Shown here: piece after piece, positions 21,187 to 29,131 of the stretch
How the letters are laid out: each line of letters opens with the position of its first letter
How positions within the stretch are numbered: position 1 is the stretch's first letter
Origin: Cytophagales bacterium
GTDB lineage: Bacteria; Bacteroidota; Bacteroidia; Cytophagales; Microscillaceae
Assembly (NCBI GenBank): GCA_004293905.1
Contig: RDZE01000018.1
Span: forward strand, 56,645 to 120,644
Reading direction: 5' to 3'
Length of the DNA: 64,000 nucleotides
The notes under the pieces: generated by a model
Databases searched by the model: none
Seen by the model: only the letters and a program-made list of their open reading frames with translations
Told to the model about the DNA's origin: nothing
Made by a program: the position numbers and the translations under genes

Positions 21187-21222
21187 AAAAAAGGCTATCT
21201 TTGCGCAAAGATAACCTTTTTT
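21187..21222 (-). terminator. Strong terminator of rng, with an embedded promoter-like palindrome
   Basis: Arms 21187-21203 and 21206-21222 pair over 17 bp on the minus-strand RNA (one G-U wobble) with a two-base loop, ending in a T run. It lies 12 bases after the RNase G stop. The palindrome contains TATCTTTG on both strands, which also matches the Bacteroidota -7 promoter consensus. Confidence 0.85.
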
Positions 21223-21233
21223 GGGGATAAAAA

Positions 21234-22799
21234 TTAGGAAGTAGGGCTCAATTCTATCATATCACCTTGTTTATTTGTAAAATAATAGTTAGTGATAGGC
21301 AGTGAAGAGTCAGGAATGAGGCGTACCCAGCGTCCGTATCTGAAAAACCAACGATACCGTTTAGAGAGTACTCCTTTGGTAAAATAAGCGTGCAAATAAG
21401 GGTGTAGATTGAGGCTTATGTACCTTTCATTTTGCTTGCTGATGAGGTAGTCTAAATTTGCCTCTATGGTGTCAGCGATGAGTATGGAGGCAGAAATATT
21501 GCCTGTACCATTGCAAGAGGGGCAGGTTTCACGTGTTACGATATTGAGTTCGGGGCGCACGCGTTGTCGAGTAATTTGCATTAACCCAAATTTAGACAAA
21601 GGTAAAATGGTAGCTTTGGAGCGGTCGCGGCGCATTTCTGATTTCATGTGTTCGAAGAGTTTGCGCTTGTTTTCAAGCCTTTTCATGTCTATGAAATCAA
21701 TGACAATAATGCCACCCATATCCCTGATGCGCAGTTGTCGGGCTACTTCTTTTGCGGCTTCCATGTTTACGTGTAGGGCGGTAGTTTCTTGGTCTTGTTC
21801 AGCATTAGATTTATTACCGCTATTGACATCGATGACGTGCAATGCTTCGGTATGTTCTATGATGAGGTAGCCTCCGTTAGGTAGGCTTACTGATTTGCCA
21901 AAGAGTGATTTGAGTTGTTTTTCTATACCAAAATGTTCAAATATTTTGGTACGCCCTGTGTAGTACTTGGCTATTTTCTCTTTATCGGGGGCTATTTGCC
22001 TTACATATCCTTTTACTTCTTCGTGGAGTGCTTTGTCATCTACCCAAATATTGTCAAAAGATTCATTGAGTAGGTCGCGAATGATGGCGGAGGCGCGGCT
22101 CATCTCACCGATGATTTTGTCGCCGGGTTTGGCGGTTTGTAGGGTGCGCATACCTGCGTCCCATTTCTCGATGAGTTGGTTGAGGTCTTTGTCAAGTTCG
22201 GCTACGTCTTTTCCTTCGGCTACGGTGCGAACAATGACGCCGAAATTGGCAGGTCTGATAGAGGAAAGTAGCCTTTGTAGGCGTGTTCTTTCTTCTTTGC
22301 TTGTTATTTTTTTAGAGATGCTTACCGTTGTTGAGAAAGGTACGAGCACCAGGTATCTACCCGCTAAGGAGAGTTCACAAGAGAGGCGTGGTCCTTTGGT
22401 TGAGATAGGTTCTTTGATTACTTGCACGAGCACCATGTTGTTTCGTGCTAACACTTGTCCCATTTTCCCTAATTTATCTATTTCGGGTTCTAACTTAATT
22501 TGACTAAGTTTGAGGGGGGCACCTGTGTTTCGCTTGATGGTTTCTTTGGTGAATTTGTGCAAGCTCGCAAAATTAGGACCTAAATCTAAATAGTGTAGGA
22601 AGGCGTCTTTTTCGTAACCAATATCTACGAAAGAGGCATTCAATCCGGGAACTATTTTTTTTACTACACCTAAGTAGATATCACCGACAGTAAAAGTATT
22701 TTCTTTTTCTTCTATGTGATATTCTACAATATTTTTGTCTTGTAATAATACAATCCTATCAGCTTGTTGAGTAGAATTGATGATTAATTCATTACTCAC
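21234..22799 (-). CDS. rng: Ribonuclease G/E family endoribonuclease
   Basis: 521 residues, RNase G-sized (no long RNase E tail). It cuts single-stranded AU-rich RNA and processes rRNA 5' ends. An S1 RNA-binding domain is visible at ~38-110 (FTVGDIYLGVVKKIVPGLN and SFVDIGYEKDAFLHYLDL). The catalytic DNase I-like part has HVIDVNSGNKS (~324) and IVIDFIDMKR (~366), supplying the two Mg-binding Asp residues. The zinc-link CPSCNGTG lies near 436. Its end is followed by a very strong hairpin terminator. The region upstream to the bL38 gene is 368 bases long and may be a regulatory leader; E. coli rne is known to be autoregulated through its long 5' leader. Confidence 0.95.
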   Translation of the reverse strand: MSNELIINSTQQADRIVLLQDKNIVEYHIEEKENTFTVGDIYLGVVKKIVPGLNASFVDIGYEKDAFLHYLDLGPNFASLHKFTKETIKRNTGAPLKLSQIKLEPEIDKLGKMGQVLARNNMVLVQVIKEPISTKGPRLSCELSLAGRYLVLVPFSTTVSISKKITSKEERTRLQRLLSSIRPANFGVIVRTVAEGKDVAELDKDLNQLIEKWDAGMRTLQTAKPGDKIIGEMSRASAIIRDLLNESFDNIWVDDKALHEEVKGYVRQIAPDKEKIAKYYTGRTKIFEHFGIEKQLKSLFGKSVSLPNGGYLIIEHTEALHVIDVNSGNKSNAEQDQETTALHVNMEAAKEVARQLRIRDMGGIIVIDFIDMKRLENKRKLFEHMKSEMRRDRSKATILPLSKFGLMQITRQRVRPELNIVTRETCPSCNGTGNISASILIADTIEANLDYLISKQNERYISLNLHPYLHAYFTKGVLSKRYRWFFRYGRWVRLIPDSSLPITNYYFTNKQGDMIELSPTS

Positions 22800-23115
22800 A
22801 ATTTTTAGGTTTAAGAATGAAACAATATGACTAATTTTATCTTTTTCTGTGATTGGCAGTTAAACGATAGTAGAAATGAAGGAGGGATTGAAATGTAGGC
22901 TTTAAATGCAGAATATTTTTATTAAATAGTGTGTGTATGTGTTATATATGGTATATAAATTAGATAGTGAGGTATTTTCAATGTCTTTTAAATGAGATAA
23001 GTTTCTTTTTTTTTCACACTATATACGATTACTAAGAATAATGTTATTTATCCGCTCCTTATTATGTACGAGTTCGTTGTTTGCTTTTGACAGCTAAAAA
23101 GATAATTAATATACA
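22800..23115. other. Long non-coding stretch upstream of rng
   Basis: About 316 very AT-rich bases between the rng start and the hairpin behind bL38. I see no convincing ORF, tRNA or repeat and no clear promoter pair. It could be the 5' leader of rng or simple spacer. Confidence 0.5.
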
Positions 23116-23155
23116 AGGGGTTTGTTGTTTTTGTTCAAAAAAAGTTCAAACCCCT
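23116..23155 (-). terminator. Hairpin just downstream of the bL38 gene
   Basis: AGGGGTTTG (23116-23124) pairs with CAAACCCCT (23147-23155), a 9-bp stem with a 22-base loop that itself holds TTTTTG-TT-CAAAAA. It begins 12 bases after the bL38 stop. There is no clean T run after it, so it may be a stability element rather than a classic terminator. Confidence 0.5.
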
Positions 23156-23167
23156 AATATATTCTAT

Positions 23168-23263
23168 CTAACGATTCTTTTTCTTGTGTCTATTTTTTCT
23201 TAATCTTTTTTTACGCTTGTGTGTAGCGATTTTATGTCTTTTTCTTTTTTTTCCGCAAGGCAT
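23168..23263 (-). CDS. Ribosomal protein bL38 (AURKAIP1/COX24-like 31-residue protein)
   Basis: Too short for most gene callers. ATG at 23263 to TAG at 23168 gives 31 residues beginning MPCGKKRKRHKIATHKRKKR, more than half of them Lys or Arg. This matches the small basic protein of Bacteroidota annotated as AURKAIP1/COX24 domain protein, which was identified as a new large-subunit ribosomal protein (bL38) in Flavobacterium johnsoniae ribosomes. The typical methionine after HK is isoleucine here. A good promoter-like pair (TTTG-N21-TACATTTG) lies upstream and a hairpin follows, so it appears to be its own transcription unit between the TPR gene and rng. Confidence 0.9.
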   Translation of the reverse strand: MPCGKKRKRHKIATHKRKKRLRKNRHKKKNR

Positions 23264-23307
23264 TTTTATTAGAAGTTTAAAATTAACAATTGAGTTAAAA
23301 ATGAGTG

Positions 23308-23340
23308 CAAATGTACGAAAAGTATTTTGAAAATCACAAA
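23308..23340 (-). promoter_or_regulatory. Predicted promoter of the bL38 gene
   Basis: On the minus strand TTTG (23340-23337), 21 bases, then TACATTTG (23315-23308). This fits TTG-N17-23-TAnnTTTG of Bacteroidota. Start of transcription would be near 23301, giving a short leader to the ATG at 23263. Confidence 0.6.
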
Positions 23341-24195
23341 TTATTTTTCTATCTGCTTAAGATAATCTTTGGCAGCTATTTGATAAGTACTGTCTTTGCT
23401 TGTTTTGATGAGTGTTTCGAGAAGTTGTTTGGCTTCTTGCCTTTTGCCTACTTGTAGGTAGGCTTCGGCAAGGTAGAGTTGTACTTCTTCGTTGTTAGGT
23501 TCTATTTCTGTAAGTTTCTCGAGGCGTTGTATGGCTTTGTCGTACTGACCTGTTTGTATGGAGTAAGTGCCTAAATAATAGAGTGCTAAACGGTTTTTAG
23601 GGTCTTTATCGAGTACTTCTTTGATGAGGCTGATGCCTTGCATGGGGTTTTGTGTGGCTAAATAAGTAACCCCAATTTTTACTTTTAGGTCTGCGTTATT
23701 GGCATCTTTAGTACTTAGTTTTTCATAGTAGAGTCGGGCTTTTTCGCCCATAGCGGTTGCCTTTTTGGGGTCTATGGCATATTTGAAGGCTTCTAAGTAA
23801 GCATCGGCGGCTTCTAAAACTATGCGGTTATTGTTAGGAAAAGCCTCTATGAGTTGGGCTTTGTAATAGGCTACGCTATCGAGTTGTTGGTGTGCTTTGT
23901 AAAATTGCGTGAGGGAGTCAGTCCATTGTTGTTTTTGAGTAGCATTAGTGGCTTGTTGTAATTGTTTTTGAAAATTACTAAGTCGTTGCCATTCTGCTTT
24001 GGAGTGTTGGTGTGTATGTCCTTTTTGTCCTTCTGCGCTGTTTTCGTTACTATTTGGGTTGCTTTGGTTGTTATTGACTGATAGTTGTTTATCGGCATTT
24101 CTTACGCTTACTTTGGGCAATTGTAGCATGATGATGATGGCGGCAATGGCGGCAATGCTTAGTAAGGCTTGTGTGCGGTATTGGCTGAAATTCAT
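23341..24195 (-). CDS. Membrane-anchored TPR protein
   Basis: 284 residues. One N-terminal helix (~9-26, ALLSIAAIAAIIIMLQL) anchors the protein with its remainder probably periplasmic. A His/Gln/Asn-rich linker (~40-70) leads to about five tetratricopeptide units; clear examples are ALYYLGTYSIQTGQYDKAIQRLEKL and VQLYLAEAYLQVGKRQEAKQLL, written here in parts of longer repeats. TPR arrays dock partner proteins. The start codon overlaps the stop of the HU gene (TAATG), which suggests translational coupling. Similar TPR proteins accompany HU genes in other Bacteroidota to my knowledge, but the functional link is unknown. Confidence 0.8.
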   Translation of the reverse strand: MNFSQYRTQALLSIAAIAAIIIMLQLPKVSVRNADKQLSVNNNQSNPNSNENSAEGQKGHTHQHSKAEWQRLSNFQKQLQQATNATQKQQWTDSLTQFYKAHQQLDSVAYYKAQLIEAFPNNNRIVLEAADAYLEAFKYAIDPKKATAMGEKARLYYEKLSTKDANNADLKVKIGVTYLATQNPMQGISLIKEVLDKDPKNRLALYYLGTYSIQTGQYDKAIQRLEKLTEIEPNNEEVQLYLAEAYLQVGKRQEAKQLLETLIKTSKDSTYQIAAKDYLKQIEK

Positions 24196-24515
24196 TATTT
24201 TTTAGTTTTTTTCTCTTTGAGTTGTTTGAGAAGTTTTTCGCTATTTTTGATTTTATCTATGAAAGTTTTAGCGGGTTTAAAACTGGGTACAAAGTGGGGT
24301 TCGATGATAATGGCAGTGTTTTGTGAGATATTGCGAGCTATTTTTCGAGCACGTTTTTTGTTTACAAAGCTACCGAAGCCTCTTATATATATGTTTTTGC
24401 CTTCTTCCATTGATTTTTGCAATACTTTGATGAAAGATTCTACGGTTTTTTGGACGTCCTCTTTTCCTATTCCTGTTTTGGAAGCTATTTCGGAAATTAC
24501 TTCTGCTTTGGTCAC
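24195..24515 (-). CDS. HU/IHF family DNA-binding protein
   Basis: 106 residues: a standard ~90-residue HU fold plus a Lys-rich tail (KQLKEKKTKK). HU proteins bend and wrap DNA as dimers. Visible hallmarks are the helical start MTKAEVISEIASKTGIGKED, the IYIRGFGSFVNKKRA turn (~43-57) and the DNA-inserting arm, in which INPxTG is replaced by ISQNTAIIIEPHFVPSFKP (~63-81). The stop overlaps the ATG of the TPR gene by one base. A -7-like CAAAGCTA (TAGCTTTG on the minus strand) occurs at 24604-24611, 89 bases upstream. Confidence 0.93.
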   Translation of the reverse strand: MTKAEVISEIASKTGIGKEDVQKTVESFIKVLQKSMEEGKNIYIRGFGSFVNKKRARKIARNISQNTAIIIEPHFVPSFKPAKTFIDKIKNSEKLLKQLKEKKTKK

Positions 24516-24603
24516 GGCATTATTGGGGGTTTTAGAAATGAATATTATAGATAGTAAGTAAGTTTAACTTCTAAAAAAGTTGTGTTGTATTTTTTGCTAT
24601 TTG

Positions 24604-24611
24604 CAAAGCTA
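24604..24611 (-). promoter_or_regulatory. Possible -7 element of the HU-TPR operon
   Basis: TAGCTTTG on the minus strand fits TAnnTTTG; no TTG at the expected distance was found. The 211-base gap between the HU and OmpA genes holds nothing else I can name. Confidence 0.3.
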
Positions 24612-24726
24612 ATTTTTCATTTTTGAATTTTAAAATATTTCGCTAAAAAAATATCTCGATTTTTTTGATAATGAGTAAGTTAGCTTATAAATTTACCAAA
24701 TGAGTTGTTTTACTTTCATGAAAAGA

Positions 24727-26241
24727 TTATTTTTTTAACACAAAAGAGACCCTTCTATTTTTGGCACGCCCTTCTTCGGTATCATTGTTAGCGATAGGGA
24801 TTGCGCTACCGTGCCCTACGTAAGCAATACGAGCGACATTGATGTTTTTGCTTACTAAATAGTCGCCTACGCTTTTGGCTCTTTGGGTGGAAAGGGTAAG
24901 GTTTGCAGACTTATTTCCTATGTTATCGGTATGCCCTGCGATTTCTATTTGTAAACTGGGGTCTTTGATGAGTATTTCTACTATTTTGTCTAATTCAGCA
25001 AAAGAGGAGGTTTGTAGGGTGGCTTTTCCAAATTCAAAAAGGACGTTGTTGAGTACGATGTCTTGTCCTATGGTAATGGTTTTATTGGGGTCAAAGTAGG
25101 TGATGGTTTTTTCTTGGATTTCTTCTTTAAAAAATGTTTGCGAGAAGGTAGGCAATCCTAAATGTGCGATGCCTTCGCCAAGATTTACAAAATTATTTTC
25201 TGCTTTGCATTTTAGCCCTAAGGAGTCGGGGTAGTGAATCACGCCTAAGTACTTGGTTTTGTAGAGGGTATAGTATATTTTTCCATCGGGGGCGGCTTGG
25301 AGTGCGCCTACCCATTCGCCAGCAGGAGATTTAGCCACTACTGTTGCTGATTTTTTGATGGCATCGGGGCTACCTGCTAATAGGTTATATTGGTACACTT
25401 TACCTGTTCCAGCGGCACTGCCATAGAGTCGGGTGCCATCGGGAGAAAATTCTATACCATAGGGGTATGAGTTGGCTTCTAAGGAGAGCGTAATGGGATT
25501 AGAGAGTTTGCCTGTGGCATTGTCAAAGTCGTAGAGTTCGAAAAGTTGGCTTTCTTCAAGGGCTAAGGCTACGCTTGTGCCATCGGGTGAGGCTTTCATG
25601 TAACCTTGTGTGTTGAGGTCTGTGCCATCGTGGTATTTTCCTACTTTGCTGATGATGGGTGTAAGATTAATGCCTTCGGCTGTAACCAAGTAGCTCAAAA
25701 ATTCGCCATTAAGCCAACCATGCACTATTACCCAATAATCGATCCCGTTGCGGTGTTTTACGGCTGTAAGTTTTTCAGTAACGGGTTGTTTGATACTGAG
25801 ATTTTTTTTATCGGGAATGATGTCGCCTTTGCCTCCATCTAAACGCATATCCAATTCTGAATAACAAAGACCATTTTTGCCTGCTGTGGCATCAATCGTA
25901 AAAAGGTAATATAGATAAGGGTTTTTGGGGTTAGGAATCACTACCGCCGATTGCGTAGAAGAGGAGTGTCCTTTGAGTTCTTGTCCGTTGGGAGTGGCTT
26001 GGTGCAAATGGTTATAAAGTGTGATTCCATCGGTGTAAAATAACAATTTACCCTGCGGACTGCTAATGGTGGCACAACCTTCGTCTGTATTGATAACACT
26101 GCTTGTAAGTGGAACGATTTGATTGTTAATGAATTGTATACCTGCTTTGTTGCCAAAGTACCAAACACTTGCTTCGGCTTGTGCCCATAGAGGGGTGTAG
26201 TAGAAAAAAAAGGCAAGGAGTAAGACGATCGTTTTTTTCAT
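24727..26241 (-). CDS. OmpA-family outer-membrane protein with PD40/WD40-like repeats
   Basis: 504 residues with a signal peptide (MKKTIVLLLAFFFYYTPLWAQ, cleaved after Ala20 or so). The middle (~25-375) carries beta-propeller-like repeats such as YGIEFSPDGTRLYGSAAGTG and GALQAAPDGKIYYTL. The C-terminal ~120 residues are an OmpA peptidoglycan-binding domain: VLFEFGKATLQ, IEIAGHTDNIGNKSANLTLS, QRAKSVGDYL and GRAKNRRVSF. Such proteins tie the outer membrane to the cell wall, and in Bacteroidota some belong to gliding or type IX secretion complexes (PorE/SprE neighbours), which is only a possibility here. It has its own predicted promoter. Confidence 0.88.
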   Translation of the reverse strand: MKKTIVLLLAFFFYYTPLWAQAEASVWYFGNKAGIQFINNQIVPLTSSVINTDEGCATISSPQGKLLFYTDGITLYNHLHQATPNGQELKGHSSSTQSAVVIPNPKNPYLYYLFTIDATAGKNGLCYSELDMRLDGGKGDIIPDKKNLSIKQPVTEKLTAVKHRNGIDYWVIVHGWLNGEFLSYLVTAEGINLTPIISKVGKYHDGTDLNTQGYMKASPDGTSVALALEESQLFELYDFDNATGKLSNPITLSLEANSYPYGIEFSPDGTRLYGSAAGTGKVYQYNLLAGSPDAIKKSATVVAKSPAGEWVGALQAAPDGKIYYTLYKTKYLGVIHYPDSLGLKCKAENNFVNLGEGIAHLGLPTFSQTFFKEEIQEKTITYFDPNKTITIGQDIVLNNVLFEFGKATLQTSSFAELDKIVEILIKDPSLQIEIAGHTDNIGNKSANLTLSTQRAKSVGDYLVSKNINVARIAYVGHGSAIPIANNDTEEGRAKNRRVSFVLKK

Positions 26242-26260
26242 TGCTTTTAGATTTTTTATT

Positions 26261-26293
26261 CAAATATAAGTTTTAATCTCAATTTTTATGCAA
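26261..26293 (-). promoter_or_regulatory. Predicted promoter of the OmpA/PD40 gene
   Basis: On the minus strand TTG (26293-26291), 22 bases, then TATATTTG (26268-26261), fitting the Bacteroidota consensus. It lies about 20 bases before the ATG at 26241, so the leader would be very short. Confidence 0.55.
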
Positions 26294-26299
26294 TAGTGC

Positions 26300-27823
26300 T
26301 CATTTTTGAGTGTGTTTTTTTCGCCAATCACTGTATTGAGCTCCTACGGCTACTATTTTTTGTATTTGCGTTATCAGTGTTGCGTCAGGTTGGGGGTATT
26401 TATTTTGACGGTGCGCAAGTGCTTCTAATGCCCAAATGAGCCAATTTTTACTGCCAATGTTGTATTGTAAAATTTTCAGGGGAATGTCTTTCAAATGGAG
26501 GTGTGTATGTAAGGTGATTTTTTGGGTTTCGGGTTGCCACTCGAAAGCATAAATATTGTTGGGGGTATTGTTTTCCTCAGCGGAGGGTGTGGTATTTTCT
26601 ATTTTAAGAGGATAAGGGGTGGCATTTTGCCATTGGCTTAATAAACAAAATAACCTTTCACCTTCTAATGCTTGTTTTGCAAAGTCATTTTGGAGAGGAA
26701 TGGGATTGTTCATAAAAAAAATTGCAGGCTTTTGGTGAAGCAATGCAAAAAGATAATAAAAAATACTACCCTTGTTGATGTTATTCGCGTTTTGAAAGAT
26801 TAGCGAAATATCATCAAGGTTGGAAATATCAAGAGAACGATGTAAATGATGAAAAGAATGATGAACATTGGTAATGTATTGTTTTAGTATAGTGTAACTT
26901 TCGTAGATATTACAACTTTTAACGCCTAAACGTTCAAAACGGTTTACTATTTTCTCAAATTTTTGTCTTAATTTTTCGAATGTCAGTTGTAATTCGTGTG
27001 TTTTTTCGTTAATTTCGTCTATTATTTCGTTAATTTTTTTTTCTTGAGCAGGGTAAAGCCAAGTTTGCCAAAAGATTGCCTGATTTTCTTCTACAAGGCT
27101 TACATACTCTCTCAAATCGCTCAAAAAAGCCTCGCTGATGCTACATTCTTCTAAGAGGCTATAATCTAATATGATTCTGAAATGCTCTTTCCAAAGTGCT
27201 TCTATTTCGAGGGCTTTACTTTGGTAGTGCTGTTCGATGTATAAAAGTGATTCGTCTGTAATATTGTCTTTTTTATCGCCTTTTAGTGTGTATACATCTA
27301 ATGGAATCATTTGCAATAAATCGGATTCTTTTTGTTGTAAAATGAGGTGTTGATGTGCCCATACGCCTATATTTTCAGAATGGAGTGAAAGATAAATAAT
27401 GTTATTTGTTTGCTCATCATCGCTGAGTGGATTAAAAGGGCTAAAAAATTGTGGCTTGTTTTCCCAATAAGCATATCCCTCTATATAAGGGTTGAGAAAT
27501 AAATGTTGTAGTATTGGTGGAGGTGTTGTAGCTTTTTGGGTTTGTTTCTTAGTAGGTTTAAAAAGTGAAAGAGTAGGTGTGGTTGTATTGGAGGTCTTTT
27601 TTTGTAGTTGTTTTTGATGCCAGCTTTCGATATTTTTTTTCAAAGTATTGGCTTCATAAGCCGTGAATACGGATTTATTTTTCACTTTGGGCATCTCAAA
27701 AATATGTTTAAATACGACACGCTTACGAGAGTATTCTTTGCTATTGCATAGCCATACGCCCTCTTCTTGGGAAGTTGGTGCAGCGCGTGGGGCATCGAAC
27801 AAAGAGATTTGTGCCTCATTCAT
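26300..27823 (-). CDS. Unknown 507-residue protein with a possible sliding-clamp-binding N-terminus
   Basis: I do not recognise this family. The start MNEAQISLFD contains QISLF, close to the beta-clamp-binding consensus QL[SD]LF, at residues 5-9. It is followed by a basic, poorly structured region (~60-115, many Lys, Thr and Gln). A central coiled coil spans ~230-310 (NEIIDEINEKTHELQLTFEKL and following). The C-terminal part has a THLHLKDIPLKILQYNIG segment and ends in a basic tail. No signal peptide or membrane helix, so cytoplasmic. The ATG overlaps the last 8 bases of pdxJ, so the two are translated together. An undetected DNA-replication or repair accessory role is speculation based on the motif alone. 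Confidence 0.55.
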   Translation of the reverse strand: MNEAQISLFDAPRAAPTSQEEGVWLCNSKEYSRKRVVFKHIFEMPKVKNKSVFTAYEANTLKKNIESWHQKQLQKKTSNTTTPTLSLFKPTKKQTQKATTPPPILQHLFLNPYIEGYAYWENKPQFFSPFNPLSDDEQTNNIIYLSLHSENIGVWAHQHLILQQKESDLLQMIPLDVYTLKGDKKDNITDESLLYIEQHYQSKALEIEALWKEHFRIILDYSLLEECSISEAFLSDLREYVSLVEENQAIFWQTWLYPAQEKKINEIIDEINEKTHELQLTFEKLRQKFEKIVNRFERLGVKSCNIYESYTILKQYITNVHHSFHHLHRSLDISNLDDISLIFQNANNINKGSIFYYLFALLHQKPAIFFMNNPIPLQNDFAKQALEGERLFCLLSQWQNATPYPLKIENTTPSAEENNTPNNIYAFEWQPETQKITLHTHLHLKDIPLKILQYNIGSKNWLIWALEALAHRQNKYPQPDATLITQIQKIVAVGAQYSDWRKKHTQK

Positions 27824-28538
27824 AGTCTTTGAGTTGCCTTTTATAGATTTGTATGGTATTTTCTAAACCCCAATAAAGTGCATCACAAATGAGTGCATGC
27901 CCTATAGATACTTCAGCCAAAAAGGGGATATTTTTCTTCAAATAACTCAAGTTTTGCGTATCTAAATCGTGTCCAGCATTGACCTCTAAGCCCAATTCTT
28001 GGGCTACTTTTGCGGCGGTTTGGTATGCACTGATGGCTTCTGTTGGGTTTTGTAAGTATTGATGTGCATAAGTTCCTGTATAAAGTTCTATGCGTTTGGC
28101 ACCTGTTTGGGCAGCTCCTTCTACCATTTTTATATCAGGATTGACAAAAATGGATACTCTGATTCCTTTTTCTTGAATAGTTTGGACTATTTCCCTCAAA
28201 AAAGATTGGTATTTGAGTGTATCCCAGCCTTCGTTCGAGGTGAGTACGTGTTCGGCATCGGGTACTAAGGTAGCTTGAGTAGGGAGTGTTTTCAGTACCA
28301 AATCTACATAGCGTTGATTAGGATTGCCTTCTATGTTGAACTCAGTAGTGATGAATGGTTTGAGGTCTAAAACATCTTGAAATCGTATGTGTCTTTCGTC
28401 AGGGCGTGGGTGTACGGTGATGCCCTCCGCTCCAAACCGCTCACAATCTTGGGCTACCTGTAGTAAATTAGGATTGTTAGCACCGCGGGCATTGCGGAGA
28501 GTAGCAAATTTATTGATGTTGACACTCAATTTTGTCAT
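27816..28538 (-). CDS. pdxJ: Pyridoxine 5'-phosphate synthase
   Basis: 240 residues, the normal PdxJ size. PdxJ condenses 3-amino-2-oxopropyl phosphate with deoxyxylulose 5-phosphate to make pyridoxine phosphate (vitamin B6). It is a TIM barrel; visible family segments are LSVNINKFATLRNARGANNP at the start with the RNARG loop, AEGITVHPRPDERHI (~35-49) and GLEVNAGHDLD (~192-202). The ATG at 28538 is preceded by the divergent yqeY promoter region. The downstream unknown gene overlaps by 8 bases. Confidence 0.96.
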   Translation of the reverse strand: MTKLSVNINKFATLRNARGANNPNLLQVAQDCERFGAEGITVHPRPDERHIRFQDVLDLKPFITTEFNIEGNPNQRYVDLVLKTLPTQATLVPDAEHVLTSNEGWDTLKYQSFLREIVQTIQEKGIRVSIFVNPDIKMVEGAAQTGAKRIELYTGTYAHQYLQNPTEAISAYQTAAKVAQELGLEVNAGHDLDTQNLSYLKKNIPFLAEVSIGHALICDALYWGLENTIQIYKRQLKDYE

Positions 28539-28543
28539 AATTT

Positions 28544-28574
28544 ATTGTTTTTTATAGATAAATTCGTAATTTTG
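28544..28574 (+). promoter_or_regulatory. Predicted promoter of yqeY-cvpA
   Basis: ATTG (28544-28547), 19 bases, then TAATTTTG (28567-28574). Spacing and the TAnnTTTG box fit the Bacteroidota consensus; the first box has ATTG instead of TTTG. It lies about 90 bases before the yqeY ATG in the region divergent to pdxJ. Confidence 0.55.
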
Positions 28575-28661
28575 TTACCTAACTATATACTCATATTTCC
28601 GATTAAGAGAACGAAATTGGGAAAACAAAATTAAGGGATAAAATAATAAAATCAAAAAACC

Positions 28662-29114
28662 ATGACAAGTTTAAAAACTCAAATAGAGCAAGAAATCAAA
28701 ACAGCAATGCTCGCTCAAGACAAAGACAGCCTGCGTGCATTGAGAGCTATTAAATCATTAATTTTGTTAGAAGAAACGAAAGAAGGCAGTAGTGGTGTTT
28801 TGAGTACTGATGATGAAATTCGCTTGCTCACCAAAGCCGCCAAACAAAGAAGAGAATCTGCGGAAATATTTAAACAACAAAACCGCGAAGACTTAGCTAA
28901 AGTAGAATTAGACGAATTGGTAGTGATAGAGAAATATTTGCCCAAACAACTTTCAGAAGCAGAAGTAAGAGCAAAACTTCAGGAAATCATAGCGCAAGTA
29001 GGTGCAACCAAACCCGCTGATATGGGCAAAGTGATGGGAGTGGCTACAAAAGCCTTGGCTGGGCAGGCAGATGGCAAAATTATCTCGACACTTGTGAAGG
29101 AACTTTTACAATAA
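28662..29114 (+). CDS. yqeY: GatB/YqeY domain protein
   Basis: 150 residues, whole-length YqeY. The family shares the tail domain of GatB and probably binds tRNA, but its function is not settled. Recognisable features: MTSLKTQIEQEIKTAMLAQD at the start, ALRAIKSLILLEET, IEKYLPKQLSEAE (~90-102) and the C-terminal KPADMGKVMGVATKALAGQA (~119-138). No signal peptide. The cvpA-like gene starts 18 bases downstream on the same strand. A predicted promoter lies in the divergent pdxJ gap. Confidence 0.94.
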   Translation: MTSLKTQIEQEIKTAMLAQDKDSLRALRAIKSLILLEETKEGSSGVLSTDDEIRLLTKAAKQRRESAEIFKQQNREDLAKVELDELVVIEKYLPKQLSEAEVRAKLQEIIAQVGATKPADMGKVMGVATKALAGQADGKIISTLVKELLQ

Positions 29115-29131
29115 AACTTTTCATCAAAACT

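Noticed and set aside
24560..24580. Small AACTT/AAGTT hairpin upstream of HU
   Set aside because: Only five base pairs and no T run; expected by chance in AT-rich DNA.
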